Shown here piece by piece: positions 14,847 to 23,909 of a stretch of DNA of 64,000 nt. The position numbers were made by a program, and so were the translations under genes. How positions within the stretch are numbered: the stretch's first letter is position 1; each line of letters starts with the position of its first letter. The stretch comes from a virus. The notes beneath the pieces were generated by a model. That model was given only the letters and a program-made list of their open reading frames with translations, did no database searches and had not been told where the DNA came from. Where the stretch lies: the IMG/VR virus record IMGVR_UViG_3300040770_000152, positions 17,287 through 81,286 of that record; one strand, 5' to 3'.

Positions 14847-16715
14847 ATGCGGATAGAAAAAGAAATAATAACCACAGAATCTAGGTTACTACAAGTACTC
14901 ACTAAGCTGGTTCCTTATGAGATCGTTTTTGATACTGAGAGTACAGGACTAGTTTACTCTTCCTTACTTTTAGGTACCTCTTTTTACTCGCCAGAATTTA
15001 ATACTGCCTATTGGGTAGCTACGAATTACTTTTTTGAGCAGGGAATTTCTGTAGAGGCTATTGCTAGAGTAATGAACCAATTTACTTTCAAAAGTATATT
15101 CCATAATGCTAAGTATGACTTTACAGTTTTTGCTAGAAATAAAGTGGACTTAGAAGTTTTTGATTTGGTAGACGACACTATACTACTTATACATTTACAC
15201 GACCCAGAGCTACTTAAAAAAATGGAGGAACGTATAAAGTTAGATTTTGGTGTTAAGAAGAAAACGTTCAAGGAAATTGTTGGTAAAAACTGGGATAGAA
15301 TTGATTGGAATAAAGATGTGATTCGCTTCGAGGGTGACACAGGTTGTTTTACCTTTGAACAATTAGCCGATTATGCTTGCTCAGATGTTTACTGGACTTA
15401 TCGTTTACGAGAATACTACTTACCTAAAGTTTTGGCAGATACTAGATTGTATAAAGTTTACACAGATATAGAACTACCCTTAGTTCCCGTTTTATGTGAG
15501 ATGTATATGCAAGGAGTAAATATTCGTCCTGAGGTACTGACTGCCATGGATGGTGTTTTACTTTCTGAAATCGAGAGAACAAAAGAGAGTATATTTAAAC
15601 AGTGTGGAGTAGTATTTAATATGAACTCGCCCCAGCAGAAAGCTGATGTTCTATACAATACTTTAGGCTACCCAGTATTAGGATACACTAAAACTGGAAA
15701 TCCTAGCACTGATGCTTCAACACTGGATCAGTTAGCAGATATGGACTATGATGTTTGCGTTACTATGCGAGAATACTCAACACTGCAAAAACTTTACAGC
15801 GGCTATGTAAATGGAATTCCTAGTTTACTGGATTACGATGGTAGGTTACGGGGTAACTTTAATAGTACAGGTACCAAAACTGGTAGATTTAGTTCTGATA
15901 AACCTAATTTACAAAACCAGCCTAATAACAAGGCGTACCCAGTAAGGGCTGCTTTTATTCCCAGACCCGGATATAAGATGATAGTTGCCGATTATTCGCA
16001 GATTGAGTTACGTTTCATGGCACACGTATCTAAAGATGAAATTTTTACCTCTGCTTTTTGGCGTGGTGATGATGTACACCAGCAAGTTGCTGACGATTTA
16101 GGTATAACACGTAAACAAGCTAAGATTGTAAACTTTGCCGTTCTTTATGGTATGACTTTTATGGGATTAGCTCTAAGTTTAAAGATCACAGAGAAAAAGG
16201 CTAAAAAAATAATTGCCGATTACGAGAGTACGTACAAAGGTTACTACCGTTGGAAAACACGTGTAGAAGAAAAAGTAATCAAGGATAAAATGTCTAGAAC
16301 AATATTCGGAAGAATAAGACGTATGCCCTATGTTAATAATCCTAAGATGCACAATTCCGCATTACGTCAAGGAGTAAATGCAGAAGTACAAGGAGGTGCA
16401 GCCGATGTTATTAAACTAGCCATGATTAAAATACACAAAAAATGGTGCGGAGAAAATGACTACGGTGCTAGGATGTTAATGCAGGTACATGATGAACTTA
16501 TATGCGAGGCTCCTATAGAACACGCTGAAAGAGCTTACGCTGAACTTATTTATGAAATGGAGAATTGCGTTAAACTAGACGTACCATTACTTGTAGAGGG
16601 AATACTTTGTGATAGTTGGGATGCTATGAAAGGTGGTGATGTTCCAGATTACTTACAAGACGTCTTTTCTCCCGTTGATACCAGTTTTTCAGCCTATTTA
16701 TACCCTATAAATTAA
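14847..16715 (+). CDS. Family A DNA polymerase with 3'-5' exonuclease domain
   Basis: 622 residues. The exonuclease domain (about 20-190) has FDTESTGL (ExoI Asp/Glu), FHNAKYDFTVF (ExoII) and YACSDVYWTYRL (ExoIII), so proofreading residues are intact. The polymerase domain has GRFSSDKPNLQNQPN, motif A DYSQIELR (about 381-388), motif B QAKIVNFAVLYGMT (about 424-437) and motif C MQVHDEL (about 545-551). No 5'-3' exonuclease domain is present, as in T7-type enzymes. ATG at 14847 is used; an overlapping ATG at 14843 is out of frame. This is the phage replicative polymerase. Confidence 0.93.
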   Translation: MRIEKEIITTESRLLQVLTKLVPYEIVFDTESTGLVYSSLLLGTSFYSPEFNTAYWVATNYFFEQGISVEAIARVMNQFTFKSIFHNAKYDFTVFARNKVDLEVFDLVDDTILLIHLHDPELLKKMEERIKLDFGVKKKTFKEIVGKNWDRIDWNKDVIRFEGDTGCFTFEQLADYACSDVYWTYRLREYYLPKVLADTRLYKVYTDIELPLVPVLCEMYMQGVNIRPEVLTAMDGVLLSEIERTKESIFKQCGVVFNMNSPQQKADVLYNTLGYPVLGYTKTGNPSTDASTLDQLADMDYDVCVTMREYSTLQKLYSGYVNGIPSLLDYDGRLRGNFNSTGTKTGRFSSDKPNLQNQPNNKAYPVRAAFIPRPGYKMIVADYSQIELRFMAHVSKDEIFTSAFWRGDDVHQQVADDLGITRKQAKIVNFAVLYGMTFMGLALSLKITEKKAKKIIADYESTYKGYYRWKTRVEEKVIKDKMSRTIFGRIRRMPYVNNPKMHNSALRQGVNAEVQGGAADVIKLAMIKIHKKWCGENDYGARMLMQVHDELICEAPIEHAERAYAELIYEMENCVKLDVPLLVEGILCDSWDAMKGGDVPDYLQDVFSPVDTSFSAYLYPIN

Positions 16716-16721
16716 GAACCT

Positions 16722-16928
16722 ATGATTTTTTATGACCACGATTCGGGAGAATCATTATCACTAGAAGAACTGTGCAAGCGGTTAGTAGACGCTAAACATT
16801 TAATTACCACGGAGGTTAAAATGGCTAGAGAAGTAACTACCAGTACTACTAGAAAACCGTATTATCTTATAGATAGTACGAATACAGCATACAAAATTGA
16901 ACCAAATAAATATACAGTATATGAGTGA
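16722..16928 (+). CDS. Hypothetical protein, 68 aa
   Basis: Sits between polymerase and recombinase and overlaps the recombinase start by 8 bases. Helical first half, with a Ser/Thr-rich strand pattern later. No family recognised. Confidence 0.6.
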   Translation: MIFYDHDSGESLSLEELCKRLVDAKHLITTEVKMAREVTTSTTRKPYYLIDSTNTAYKIEPNKYTVYE

Positions 16929-18054
16929 TGATTTAGGAGTAACGCTTAAAGCGCTACAAAAAAAGTATGGTGAGAACGTTATTACATACGGAAACCAGTT
17001 GCAACCAATACGAAAGATACCTTTGGGTATACCTGCTTTTGACTACGTAACTACTGGGGGATTTCCAGTACATAGGTTTACTGAACTCTACGGAGATTTT
17101 AGTTCTCTTAAAAGTTATTTTACTTACGTAGGTATAGGAAAATTTCAAAAATATGATTGGGCTAACAACTTTAATGATGTACTATCTGTGGATGTTAAAG
17201 TGGGTAAAGATGGTTTACCAAAGGTAACCAAGATTAAAACACCTAGGTCTTATAAACCTAAATTAGACCCAGTTTATAAGTTTTGCGTTCTTATAGATCT
17301 AGAAGGTACTTATGACAGAGCTTGGGGTAAAAAACTTGGTATTGACAACGAGGCTTTAATTTACATTAATCCAAGTTCCTTAAACGTTTCTATAGATTTG
17401 TTAGACGCGTTCCTTAGTAACGTAGATATTTCTTTAGTGGTTTTTGATAGTATGATTGCTATAGGTGCCGATGCCGAAGCAGATGCTAGTATGGAGAAAG
17501 AACAAATGGGTGTAAATGCTAAGTTTTGGAATAAGGCTATGCGTAAAATTACTGCAGCCATGAATCGAAATCCAGAAAAAGATGTAACGTTAGCCATGAT
17601 TAATGGTGCTTATGAAAAGTTAGGTATGGTATTCGGGGACCCCGAACAAACTAAAAATGGTAAAGGTGTAGGTTTAGCTAAAAGTATGTCTATTCGTAGT
17701 AGTGCTTTAAAGACTCAGAGTGATACTGTAGAAGGTGTTACACTGGTTAAAGGTAGAAACATCACTTTACGTAATAAGAAGAACAAAGTGGGCGCACCAT
17801 TCAGAGAAGCTTCTCTATACTTTTCTTTTGTTGATGATGGTATAATGGAAGCTGGCGACACAGATATTGTTTCCCAGTTAGTGACCTTGGCTACTTCTCA
17901 CGGTTTAATTACCCGAAAAGGTGCTTACTATAGTTACAAGGACTATAAGATTAATGGTTTTGACAACTTCTGTAACGTTTTCATAGAAGATGTAGAAAAA
18001 CGTAATGATTTATTTGACACTGTTTATAAAGAAATAATTTTTAAAGATGCGTGA
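16921..18054 (+). CDS. RecA/UvsX-like recombinase
   Basis: 377 residues from the ATG at 16921 (MSDDLGVTL); a longer frame uses TTG at 16897 and is less likely. KIPLGIPAFDYVTTGGFPVHRFTELYG matches the RecA N-terminal core ('G...LD...GGG.P.GR..E.yG'). The P-loop reads GDFSSLKS (58-65), with Leu where RecA has Gly, similar to the modified P-loop of T4 UvsX. FCVLIDLEGTYDRAWGKKLGID matches RecA 'FIDAEhalDp.yA..lGvd', and LVVFDSMIAI is the Walker B strand. LAMINGAYEKLGMVFG replaces the L1/L2 region. It would drive strand exchange with the SSB and nucleases nearby. Confidence 0.82.
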   Translation: MSDDLGVTLKALQKKYGENVITYGNQLQPIRKIPLGIPAFDYVTTGGFPVHRFTELYGDFSSLKSYFTYVGIGKFQKYDWANNFNDVLSVDVKVGKDGLPKVTKIKTPRSYKPKLDPVYKFCVLIDLEGTYDRAWGKKLGIDNEALIYINPSSLNVSIDLLDAFLSNVDISLVVFDSMIAIGADAEADASMEKEQMGVNAKFWNKAMRKITAAMNRNPEKDVTLAMINGAYEKLGMVFGDPEQTKNGKGVGLAKSMSIRSSALKTQSDTVEGVTLVKGRNITLRNKKNKVGAPFREASLYFSFVDDGIMEAGDTDIVSQLVTLATSHGLITRKGAYYSYKDYKINGFDNFCNVFIEDVEKRNDLFDTVYKEIIFKDA

Positions 18055-18538
18055 GGATAAAACTGTTACACAATTTAGAGATATAGCCAGTTCCCCGATA
18101 GTAAAATTTTCGGGGAAAGCTACTATGCTCATAAAAGCCAATACTACAGGTAATCTGTTAACTTACCCTATACTGTTACCTTTTGATGGAGACGAGACAA
18201 ACTTTAGGATAGACTACTTTAACGAACTTAATAAACTACACGCACAAGGTAAATTAGAGGAGTTGTTGCAATTTAATTTTTTACATTCCTCAGGTGAAGA
18301 AGAAAAGTTACTTACTAGTCAGGAACTATTTGACTTACTAAATGAGAGTATAGAGACGAATACTAAGGTTTGTACGCTTGAAGAGGTAACTAAAAAAGTA
18401 CCTAAATTTTATAGACCCGTTGTTAGGTTTATGGCAGATAAACGAAATACAGGATTATTTATTATAATTCTTGTATCTGTAGTAGCTAATATAGCCACCT
18501 TAATAAATATTTTTATATGGCTCTTCCTAAACACCTAA
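18047..18538 (+). CDS. C-terminally membrane-anchored hypothetical protein, 163 aa
   Basis: Overlaps the recombinase end by 8 bases. The N-terminal 135 residues are soluble and helical. The final 30 (GLFIIILVSVVANIATLINI) form one transmembrane helix, making this a tail-anchored type protein. Unknown function. Confidence 0.6.
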   Translation: MREDKTVTQFRDIASSPIVKFSGKATMLIKANTTGNLLTYPILLPFDGDETNFRIDYFNELNKLHAQGKLEELLQFNFLHSSGEEEKLLTSQELFDLLNESIETNTKVCTLEEVTKKVPKFYRPVVRFMADKRNTGLFIIILVSVVANIATLINIFIWLFLNT

Positions 18539-18870
18539 GACCTCCGGATACTCCACAAGTAAAAGGTCGAAAATATGAGACGGTACTGGCTAAAACTCTC
18601 GGTGGTAGAGTTGCAGTAAATTCAGGTGCTACTTTTGGTGAGAACGATATTATAGCTGACTTTTGTGAAGTAGAAGCTAAATTAACTACCAACGAAAGTT
18701 ACAGTTTAAAAGCTAAGTATTTTCGGGAAGTAAAGAAGAAGTGTAGCATTAAAAAAATTCCTATAATGGTGGTAAACTTTGAAAAGTACAAGGACAGTTA
18801 CGCTATTGTACCAATGGAAGATTTTGAGTTCTTACTGGAAACCTTAGAAAACCTAAAAAATAAGCTGTAA
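18517..18870 (+). CDS. PD-(D/E)XK nuclease, Holliday-junction-resolvase-like
   Basis: 117 residues. The pattern G.KYE.VLAK.LGGRVAVNSGATFGENDIIADFCEVEAKLT carries the Asp (NDII) and E-x-K (EAK) of the PD-(D/E)XK fold, in the layout of phage and archaeal-type Holliday junction resolvases. YSLKAKYFREV and IPIMVVNFE complete the fold. It overlaps the previous gene by 22 bases and follows RecA, which supports a recombination role. Confidence 0.68.
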   Translation: MALPKHLRPPDTPQVKGRKYETVLAKTLGGRVAVNSGATFGENDIIADFCEVEAKLTTNESYSLKAKYFREVKKKCSIKKIPIMVVNFEKYKDSYAIVPMEDFEFLLETLENLKNKL

Positions 18871-18914
18871 AAATGTATTAGTTACGCAATTTAAAAATCT
18901 TTATAATTACACCA

Positions 18915-19112
18915 ATGCAAAGTAAACCAAAGTACAGATTTGAGTTCAAGATAAAGCAGCACCCTACAACAGGTGTATGCAAGATTACCAAATACAAGGT
19001 AAACGTAATTACAGGTAAAGTGCTTTCTTATAGTACTGCCTACAAAAATTTAGATTTGTCTACTGCTAATGAGTATATGTACTTTTTAGAACGAGGCAAA
19101 CTTCCTATCTAA
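18915..19112 (+). CDS. Hypothetical protein, 65 aa
   Basis: Short, basic, beta-rich (YRFEFKIKQHP ... GVCKITKYKVNVITGKV). A TATAATTA at 18902-18909 could be a promoter -7 element, but no convincing -33 partner is seen. Unknown function. Confidence 0.5.
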   Translation: MQSKPKYRFEFKIKQHPTTGVCKITKYKVNVITGKVLSYSTAYKNLDLSTANEYMYFLERGKLPI

Positions 19113-19143
19113 CAAAGAGTTTAATTTTAAAAAATCTATATAA

Positions 19144-20331
19144 ATGTATTTAATAACTGTAGTTGAAGAACGCACGGGGTATAAGTTACGCCCAGTCGCA
19201 GGACAAGTAGATCCTGATGGCAATGATATTGATAATTCCATGAATGTTCAGGGAGACACCGCAATAAGATCACTACTAGGTGTAGGAGCAATTCTTTATG
19301 CACCAAAGTTAATTGCCCGAGGAAAGTACTACCAAACTGATGGAGTTTTCTGCTGTGATGCAGCCTTAGCAAAGGTACACTCGCTAACTTTAGCACCACC
19401 TGAGGGTCTAGAGCTTTACAATAAGTACTTAATGAGTGTTAAAAAAGGTAAACCCTTAAGTACGGTAGCCGAAATCGACAAGACTAGTTTTCTAGGTAAG
19501 TTAATGAAGCATCCTAAGTATGGTATTCCCGATTTTGAGGAAACTGGTTTTCACGTAGATAAAGACGACTGGTTCCTATTACTAAGGAATTTGAAACGCA
19601 AAGAAAGTACCATGATTTATGGACCTACAGGTTCAGGTAAAACTGAGTTAGTAATGCTCATGGCTCAATCTCTTAAAGTGGACATAGAAATTTTTGATAT
19701 GGGTTCTGCTTTAGATCCTACCGCTACCCTTGTAGGTGTGCATAGATTAGAAGATGGTGCTTCCATATTTGACTATTCCAGATTTTACCATGCAATACAA
19801 AAACCAGGTATTGTACTTTTAGATGAATTATCCAGAGCGCCAGAGAATACAACAAATTTATTGCTTCCTTGTTTAGATTCCCGTAGAACATTGTATACTG
19901 ATATAGGTAGTGGTAAAGTAGCTAGAGAAGTTTCTGTACACCCTGACTGCGTTTTTATAGCTACCGCAAACGTAGGTAGTGAATACGTGGGTGTAAACTT
20001 ACTCGATAAAGCTGTACTTTCTAGATTTTTTAAACTAGAGCTTGACTACCCTAGTAGAGAAATAGAAATAAGTATTTTGGAGAATCGTACTGGTATCGAT
20101 AGAAAAGATGCTGAAACAGTAACTAAAATTTGCCAAGATATTAGAGGCGGTTATCTAAAGGGTACCTTATCTAGAGATGTGAGTATAAGAGAAAGTCTAA
20201 GTATAGGTAACTTAATCAGGGATGGTTACGATACACTAACGGCACTAAAATTAGTTTTAATTCCTTGCTTTGAAGGTTCTGTAGATGGAGGAGACCGTTC
20301 TGTAGTACTTGCAAAAATAATAGCCCACTAA
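19144..20331 (+). CDS. MoxR-type AAA+ ATPase
   Basis: 395 residues. Walker A GPTGSGKT (160-167), Walker B VLLDELSRAP (about 222-231), then TANVGSEYVGVNLLDKAVLSRFFKLELDYP, which carries sensor 1 and the arginine finger region of MoxR/CobS-type ATPases. The N-terminal 140 residues are phage-specific. It is followed two bases later by a VWA-domain protein, the standard MoxR partner arrangement; CobS/CobT-like pairs occur in large phages. They probably act as a chaperone-like remodelling complex; the substrate is unknown. Confidence 0.8.
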   Translation: MYLITVVEERTGYKLRPVAGQVDPDGNDIDNSMNVQGDTAIRSLLGVGAILYAPKLIARGKYYQTDGVFCCDAALAKVHSLTLAPPEGLELYNKYLMSVKKGKPLSTVAEIDKTSFLGKLMKHPKYGIPDFEETGFHVDKDDWFLLLRNLKRKESTMIYGPTGSGKTELVMLMAQSLKVDIEIFDMGSALDPTATLVGVHRLEDGASIFDYSRFYHAIQKPGIVLLDELSRAPENTTNLLLPCLDSRRTLYTDIGSGKVAREVSVHPDCVFIATANVGSEYVGVNLLDKAVLSRFFKLELDYPSREIEISILENRTGIDRKDAETVTKICQDIRGGYLKGTLSRDVSIRESLSIGNLIRDGYDTLTALKLVLIPCFEGSVDGGDRSVVLAKIIAH

Positions 20332-20333
20332 CC

Positions 20334-22166
20334 ATGCCTAGACTATCACCAAAAACAAAAAGTATAGATTCCGAGCCTATACCTCTAGAACCAATATCGC
20401 CCCTAGAGGCACTATTAGATAATTGGATCACCAAACGTGGCGATTATTTTGTTACCGCTTTCCTAGATAGTACAGTTATGTGGGAAGAAAAAATAGACAT
20501 AGAATCAGTACCTTTTATCCAGTATTTAGTTACATCACTAAAGTTAGACAAGTTTTATAAAACTAAAGAGCTTATTAGAATAAAGGCTTTTGCTTTCGCT
20601 AGAAACACTCTTCATTCAATAGATGTAAATACCTTGGAATATCATCTTAGAATTTCTGATGGTACTGATAGTTTTACGGACGGTAAAAAAATTGTAATAT
20701 CAGGAAAAGTACTTGAACTAAAAGAGTCTAAGTATGAAGATCTAAGTGGTTATGATGTTTTCATTGGTTTAGCGTTGCATGAGGGTTGCCACATACTCTA
20801 CACTGATTTTAAAGAGTACTCAGAATTCCTAGCGTCCAAAGATTTACCTAAGGGTGCTTCTGCCTTACTACATACAATTGTAAATATTCTAGAGGACGAA
20901 CGCATAGAAAGAAAGTTGTTAGATAAATATCCGGGACACGGTAACTTTCTAGCACGCCTTAAGGAATACTACTTTGGGGGTATTAGAAAAAAAGACGAGT
21001 TGAGTGAGGAGGAGAATGTAACTGAATTTTTAAATTTATTTTTACAGATCATTAGATACCCAAAATACCTAGATAGTTTGCTTGTAGAGCGCTATATAGA
21101 CTTACTGTTTAGTATTAAAGAAATACTGCTACCCTACCCAGAGGAAATGGGTGAGTGTTTAGATAAATCTTATGAAGTTTTTGAACTTATACTAGAGTAC
21201 TTTGATTTACGTTTTGAACGTGAAGAAGATGATGAAGAACTAGCTAAAGCTTCTGATGAAATATCTAAAGCAGGTGGTGGGGGTGTTTCTAAAATAGCCG
21301 TATCTTCTAGTGAAGACTCCTCTGACACTGGGGGTAGTATGCCTTCCAAAGGTAAGGAAGAATCAATATTAGATGGTGAGTATTCTTTCAGCGAAGAAGG
21401 TTTAAAAGTTCTAGCTGATAATAGTACTAAAGAAAAGTATAATGAAATACTGGATAGACTAAGAAAGTACTTGCCAGGTTTTAGACACTTTTTATTTTAT
21501 AACACTTATGTTAAGCACAGAAATTTAGTGGGTTTAAAAAGTGGTAACTTAGATACTAATAAATTAGTTGAGGGTTTCCAAGGCGTGCAAAGTATTTATG
21601 CACGTAAAGAAAAGCCAGTACTAAAACGTTTAACAGTATCGCTATTAGTTGACATGAGTGGAAGTATGGGCGGTGATTGTATTAAAAGAGCTAGGGAGTG
21701 TGCCGTTTTACTTACTGAGGTATTTTCTACTAATAAAATGGTGGATCTATATGTGTACGGATATACTGGTCAGGACATAACTAGTCATAAGGCTGAATTG
21801 TATGAGTACTACACCCCTAAGAACCCTAGAAAGTACAGCCTTGTTAACATGGTTGCTAAATCTCAGAACTTGGATGGATTTTCACTATTGCAAATGAGAA
21901 ACGAGATTAGAAAAGATACCAATAATGATGTTCTTACTTTTATGATTTCTGACGGAGAGCCTTATGCTACAGGGTACTCAGGTAGGGCAGCAATAGACCA
22001 TTTAAAAGGGGCTGTTACCGAATTGGAGAAAGATAAATTTAAAATTATTCACATAGCTGTAGGCTACAGTGGTTTACCTGACGTATATAAAAATTTGGTA
22101 CTGGTGGAAGATGTTGCTACCTTAGCAAATGATTTATACATATTGGTAAAGCGTACTATAAAATAA
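20334..22166 (+). CDS. VWA-domain protein with HExxH motif (CobT-like MoxR partner)
   Basis: 610 residues. The N-terminal half has ALHEGCHILYTD with HEGCH (149-153) and, about 40 residues on, ILEDERIERK. Together these fit an HExxH...E zincin-like layout. A low-complexity acidic/Gly-Ser linker spans about 295-345. The C-terminal third is a von Willebrand A domain with an intact MIDAS (DMSGSMGG, about 439-446; later Thr and FMISDGEP). CobT-like VWA partners of MoxR ATPases often contain this HExxH-plus-VWA arrangement. With the ATPase upstream it should form a two-component remodelling or proteolytic machine. Confidence 0.78.
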   Translation: MPRLSPKTKSIDSEPIPLEPISPLEALLDNWITKRGDYFVTAFLDSTVMWEEKIDIESVPFIQYLVTSLKLDKFYKTKELIRIKAFAFARNTLHSIDVNTLEYHLRISDGTDSFTDGKKIVISGKVLELKESKYEDLSGYDVFIGLALHEGCHILYTDFKEYSEFLASKDLPKGASALLHTIVNILEDERIERKLLDKYPGHGNFLARLKEYYFGGIRKKDELSEEENVTEFLNLFLQIIRYPKYLDSLLVERYIDLLFSIKEILLPYPEEMGECLDKSYEVFELILEYFDLRFEREEDDEELAKASDEISKAGGGGVSKIAVSSSEDSSDTGGSMPSKGKEESILDGEYSFSEEGLKVLADNSTKEKYNEILDRLRKYLPGFRHFLFYNTYVKHRNLVGLKSGNLDTNKLVEGFQGVQSIYARKEKPVLKRLTVSLLVDMSGSMGGDCIKRARECAVLLTEVFSTNKMVDLYVYGYTGQDITSHKAELYEYYTPKNPRKYSLVNMVAKSQNLDGFSLLQMRNEIRKDTNNDVLTFMISDGEPYATGYSGRAAIDHLKGAVTELEKDKFKIIHIAVGYSGLPDVYKNLVLVEDVATLANDLYILVKRTIK

Positions 22167-22173
22167 CTAAATT

Positions 22174-22425
22174 GTGAGGTACAAGAAAGCCAAAGTAGAG
22201 ACACTATGGGAGCAGAGTGCTATTTTTCACAGCCTTATTGATGATTTGTTACACAATAATCCTGAGATAATATTAACAAGAACTTTTACGGGTAGACAAA
22301 GTGTGATAATAGAATTACCATGTTCTTGCAAAGAGTATCAGTTTACCCAACTACTTAGCCCTGATTGTTTCTACGAGGCTAGTTATTACTTTTGTGCCTA
22401 CCATAAAAAACTATTAAATGAGTAA
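22174..22425 (+). CDS. Hypothetical protein, 83 aa (GTG start)
   Basis: Starts with GTG and overlaps the next gene by 8 bases. Three Cys/His-bearing spots (LPCSCKEYQF, SPDCFY, YFCAYHKK) could bind a metal. No family recognised. Confidence 0.55.
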   Translation: MRYKKAKVETLWEQSAIFHSLIDDLLHNNPEIILTRTFTGRQSVIIELPCSCKEYQFTQLLSPDCFYEASYYFCAYHKKLLNE

Positions 22426-23263
22426 AAGCCTAAAAAAATTACTGACAGCTAAAGTTGGTGCAGATTCTAAAATAGCTACTCTAGAGGATGCTATATACCG
22501 AGCCATTAAAGACAAACCCATAAGAGACGATAAAAAAATAGTAGAGTCCGCCAAAAAACTTACCCGAGCGCTTATGCTAGTAGCTAGAGGAGAGTACGTA
22601 GACTTTGATACTATTAATAATCTATACCTAAACTTTTCCTCAGAGTACCATGCTGAACCTCCTAGAGATAAAAGAAAAGTTCACCCAAGTTCCCTTAGGC
22701 GTGAGTGTGAAAGAAATATGTATTACTCTCTAGGGGGTTTTGCATACAGTGATAGAGTAGCCGACTTTATTGATGGTAGGCTACAATTAATATTTGACCA
22801 AGGACACTGGTTTCATAGTTACATACAATCAGCCCTTTACAGAGCAGGAATACTTATTCAAGCAGAAGTTCCTATTGTAGACAAAAAAAGGTTTATTGGT
22901 GGTAGGATGGACGGTAAAATAATTTGGCAGGGAGAAGTAATGGCTCTCGAAGTTAAAACTATGAACTCTTTTCGTTTCCGTACAGGTAAAATAGCTCCTT
23001 TCGAGGATAACATCTATCAGAATAGTTTTTACGCAAATCATTTAGGCATTAAAAAAATTCTGTTTCTATACTTCAATAAAGATACTTCGGAGATTGCTAT
23101 ACACATACTGAAGACTAATACTACTATGGCTACTTTAGCTAATGAGAAAATAGATGCTGTTCTACACAGTATAGAAATTGAAAAAGCCCCTAGGAGAGTT
23201 TGTACTAGTAAAGATTCAGATCAAGCCAAAAAATGTCCTTTCAGAACTTTATGTTTTAAATAG
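22418..23263 (+). CDS. Cas4/RecB-like PD-(D/E)XK exonuclease
   Basis: 281 residues. HPSSLRRECERNMYY carries the first Cys. QGHWFHSYIQSAL supplies the His of RecB-type motif I, GGRMDGKI the Asp (motif II), and ALEVKTM the E-x-K (motif III). QNSFYANHLGIKK is the QxxxY motif. The C-terminal CTSKDSDQAKKCPFRTLC gives three more Cys for a 4Fe-4S cluster. This is the signature of the Cas4/AddB-type nuclease family, common in phages outside CRISPR loci. No CRISPR array is in the window. It is likely a recombination or end-processing exonuclease working with RecA and SSB. Confidence 0.82.
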   Translation: MSKSLKKLLTAKVGADSKIATLEDAIYRAIKDKPIRDDKKIVESAKKLTRALMLVARGEYVDFDTINNLYLNFSSEYHAEPPRDKRKVHPSSLRRECERNMYYSLGGFAYSDRVADFIDGRLQLIFDQGHWFHSYIQSALYRAGILIQAEVPIVDKKRFIGGRMDGKIIWQGEVMALEVKTMNSFRFRTGKIAPFEDNIYQNSFYANHLGIKKILFLYFNKDTSEIAIHILKTNTTMATLANEKIDAVLHSIEIEKAPRRVCTSKDSDQAKKCPFRTLCFK

Positions 23264-23301
23264 TCGTGCAAAAAAGATACAAAAATTAAAGTAAACTAAC
23301 C

Positions 23302-23421
23302 ATGAAAAAAAGACACAAAAATTATATTAGAATAGCCGTTGTAGTACTAATTTTAGACATATTTGCGGCTATTGTATTAGCAAGTTACATTTTGGTTGCA
23401 ACCTATAAATACTTAAACTAG
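23302..23421 (+). CDS. Small single-pass membrane peptide, 39 aa
   Basis: Frame MKKRHKNYIRIAVVVLILD followed by a hydrophobic run to LVATYKYLN. Positive N-terminus and one transmembrane helix (about 9-33). Stop to next start is one base, so it fits the operon. Unknown role. Confidence 0.5.
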   Translation: MKKRHKNYIRIAVVVLILDIFAAIVLASYILVATYKYLN

Positions 23422-23422
23422 A

Positions 23423-23908
23423 ATGAAAGAAATACCTAAAAGAAGAAGAGGCACACCCGCTAAATTTCCTGATGAAGTAGCCAAAAGACCGAGTGCTTAC
23501 ACTAAATTTAGAGCTGGGTTTTCTGTACTTAAAAAACCAGAACTAGATAGTCCCACTATGCCCAAGAGAGTTTCCGTACTAAGTTCAGATGCAATATCTG
23601 ACCTAATGTTTAGGATTAGTGCTTGGCGTGATTACACGGACGACCTTATTTACGAGGCTACTACCGAGTACTTAATGGCTAAGGAAAAGCACCAGTATCA
23701 GTGGGATATTTCGATTATTGTCGCTAAGGGATCTTCTGTAAAAGAAAAAGAGGCTAATGTTAGAGTACTTCAAAAAGTAAAAATACTACGTGAAGATATG
23801 CTAGAGAAAGAGATGTATCTAGATTTACTTGAACGTAAGCATGAAAATTATAGTAACAATATTTCGATAATTTCTAGAGAGATAAGTCGTAGGTCTAATC
23901 TTAGTTAG
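23423..23908 (+). CDS. Hypothetical coiled-coil protein, 161 aa
   Basis: Basic N-terminus (KRRRGTPAKFPDEV). The C-terminal 100 residues are nearly all helix with heptad spacing (KEKEANVRVLQKVKILREDM, then EKEMYLDLLERKHENY). A structural or accessory replication protein is possible. Family unknown. Confidence 0.65.
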   Translation: MKEIPKRRRGTPAKFPDEVAKRPSAYTKFRAGFSVLKKPELDSPTMPKRVSVLSSDAISDLMFRISAWRDYTDDLIYEATTEYLMAKEKHQYQWDISIIVAKGSSVKEKEANVRVLQKVKILREDMLEKEMYLDLLERKHENYSNNISIISREISRRSNLS

Positions 23909-23909
23909 T

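Noticed and set aside
18090-18120. CCCCGAT...TTCGGGG hairpin as a terminator
   Set aside because: It lies inside the open frame of the 18047 gene and has no T-run.
22418-23263. Cas4-like protein as evidence for a CRISPR system
   Set aside because: No repeats with spacers and no other cas genes in the window; Cas4-like nucleases are common in phages.
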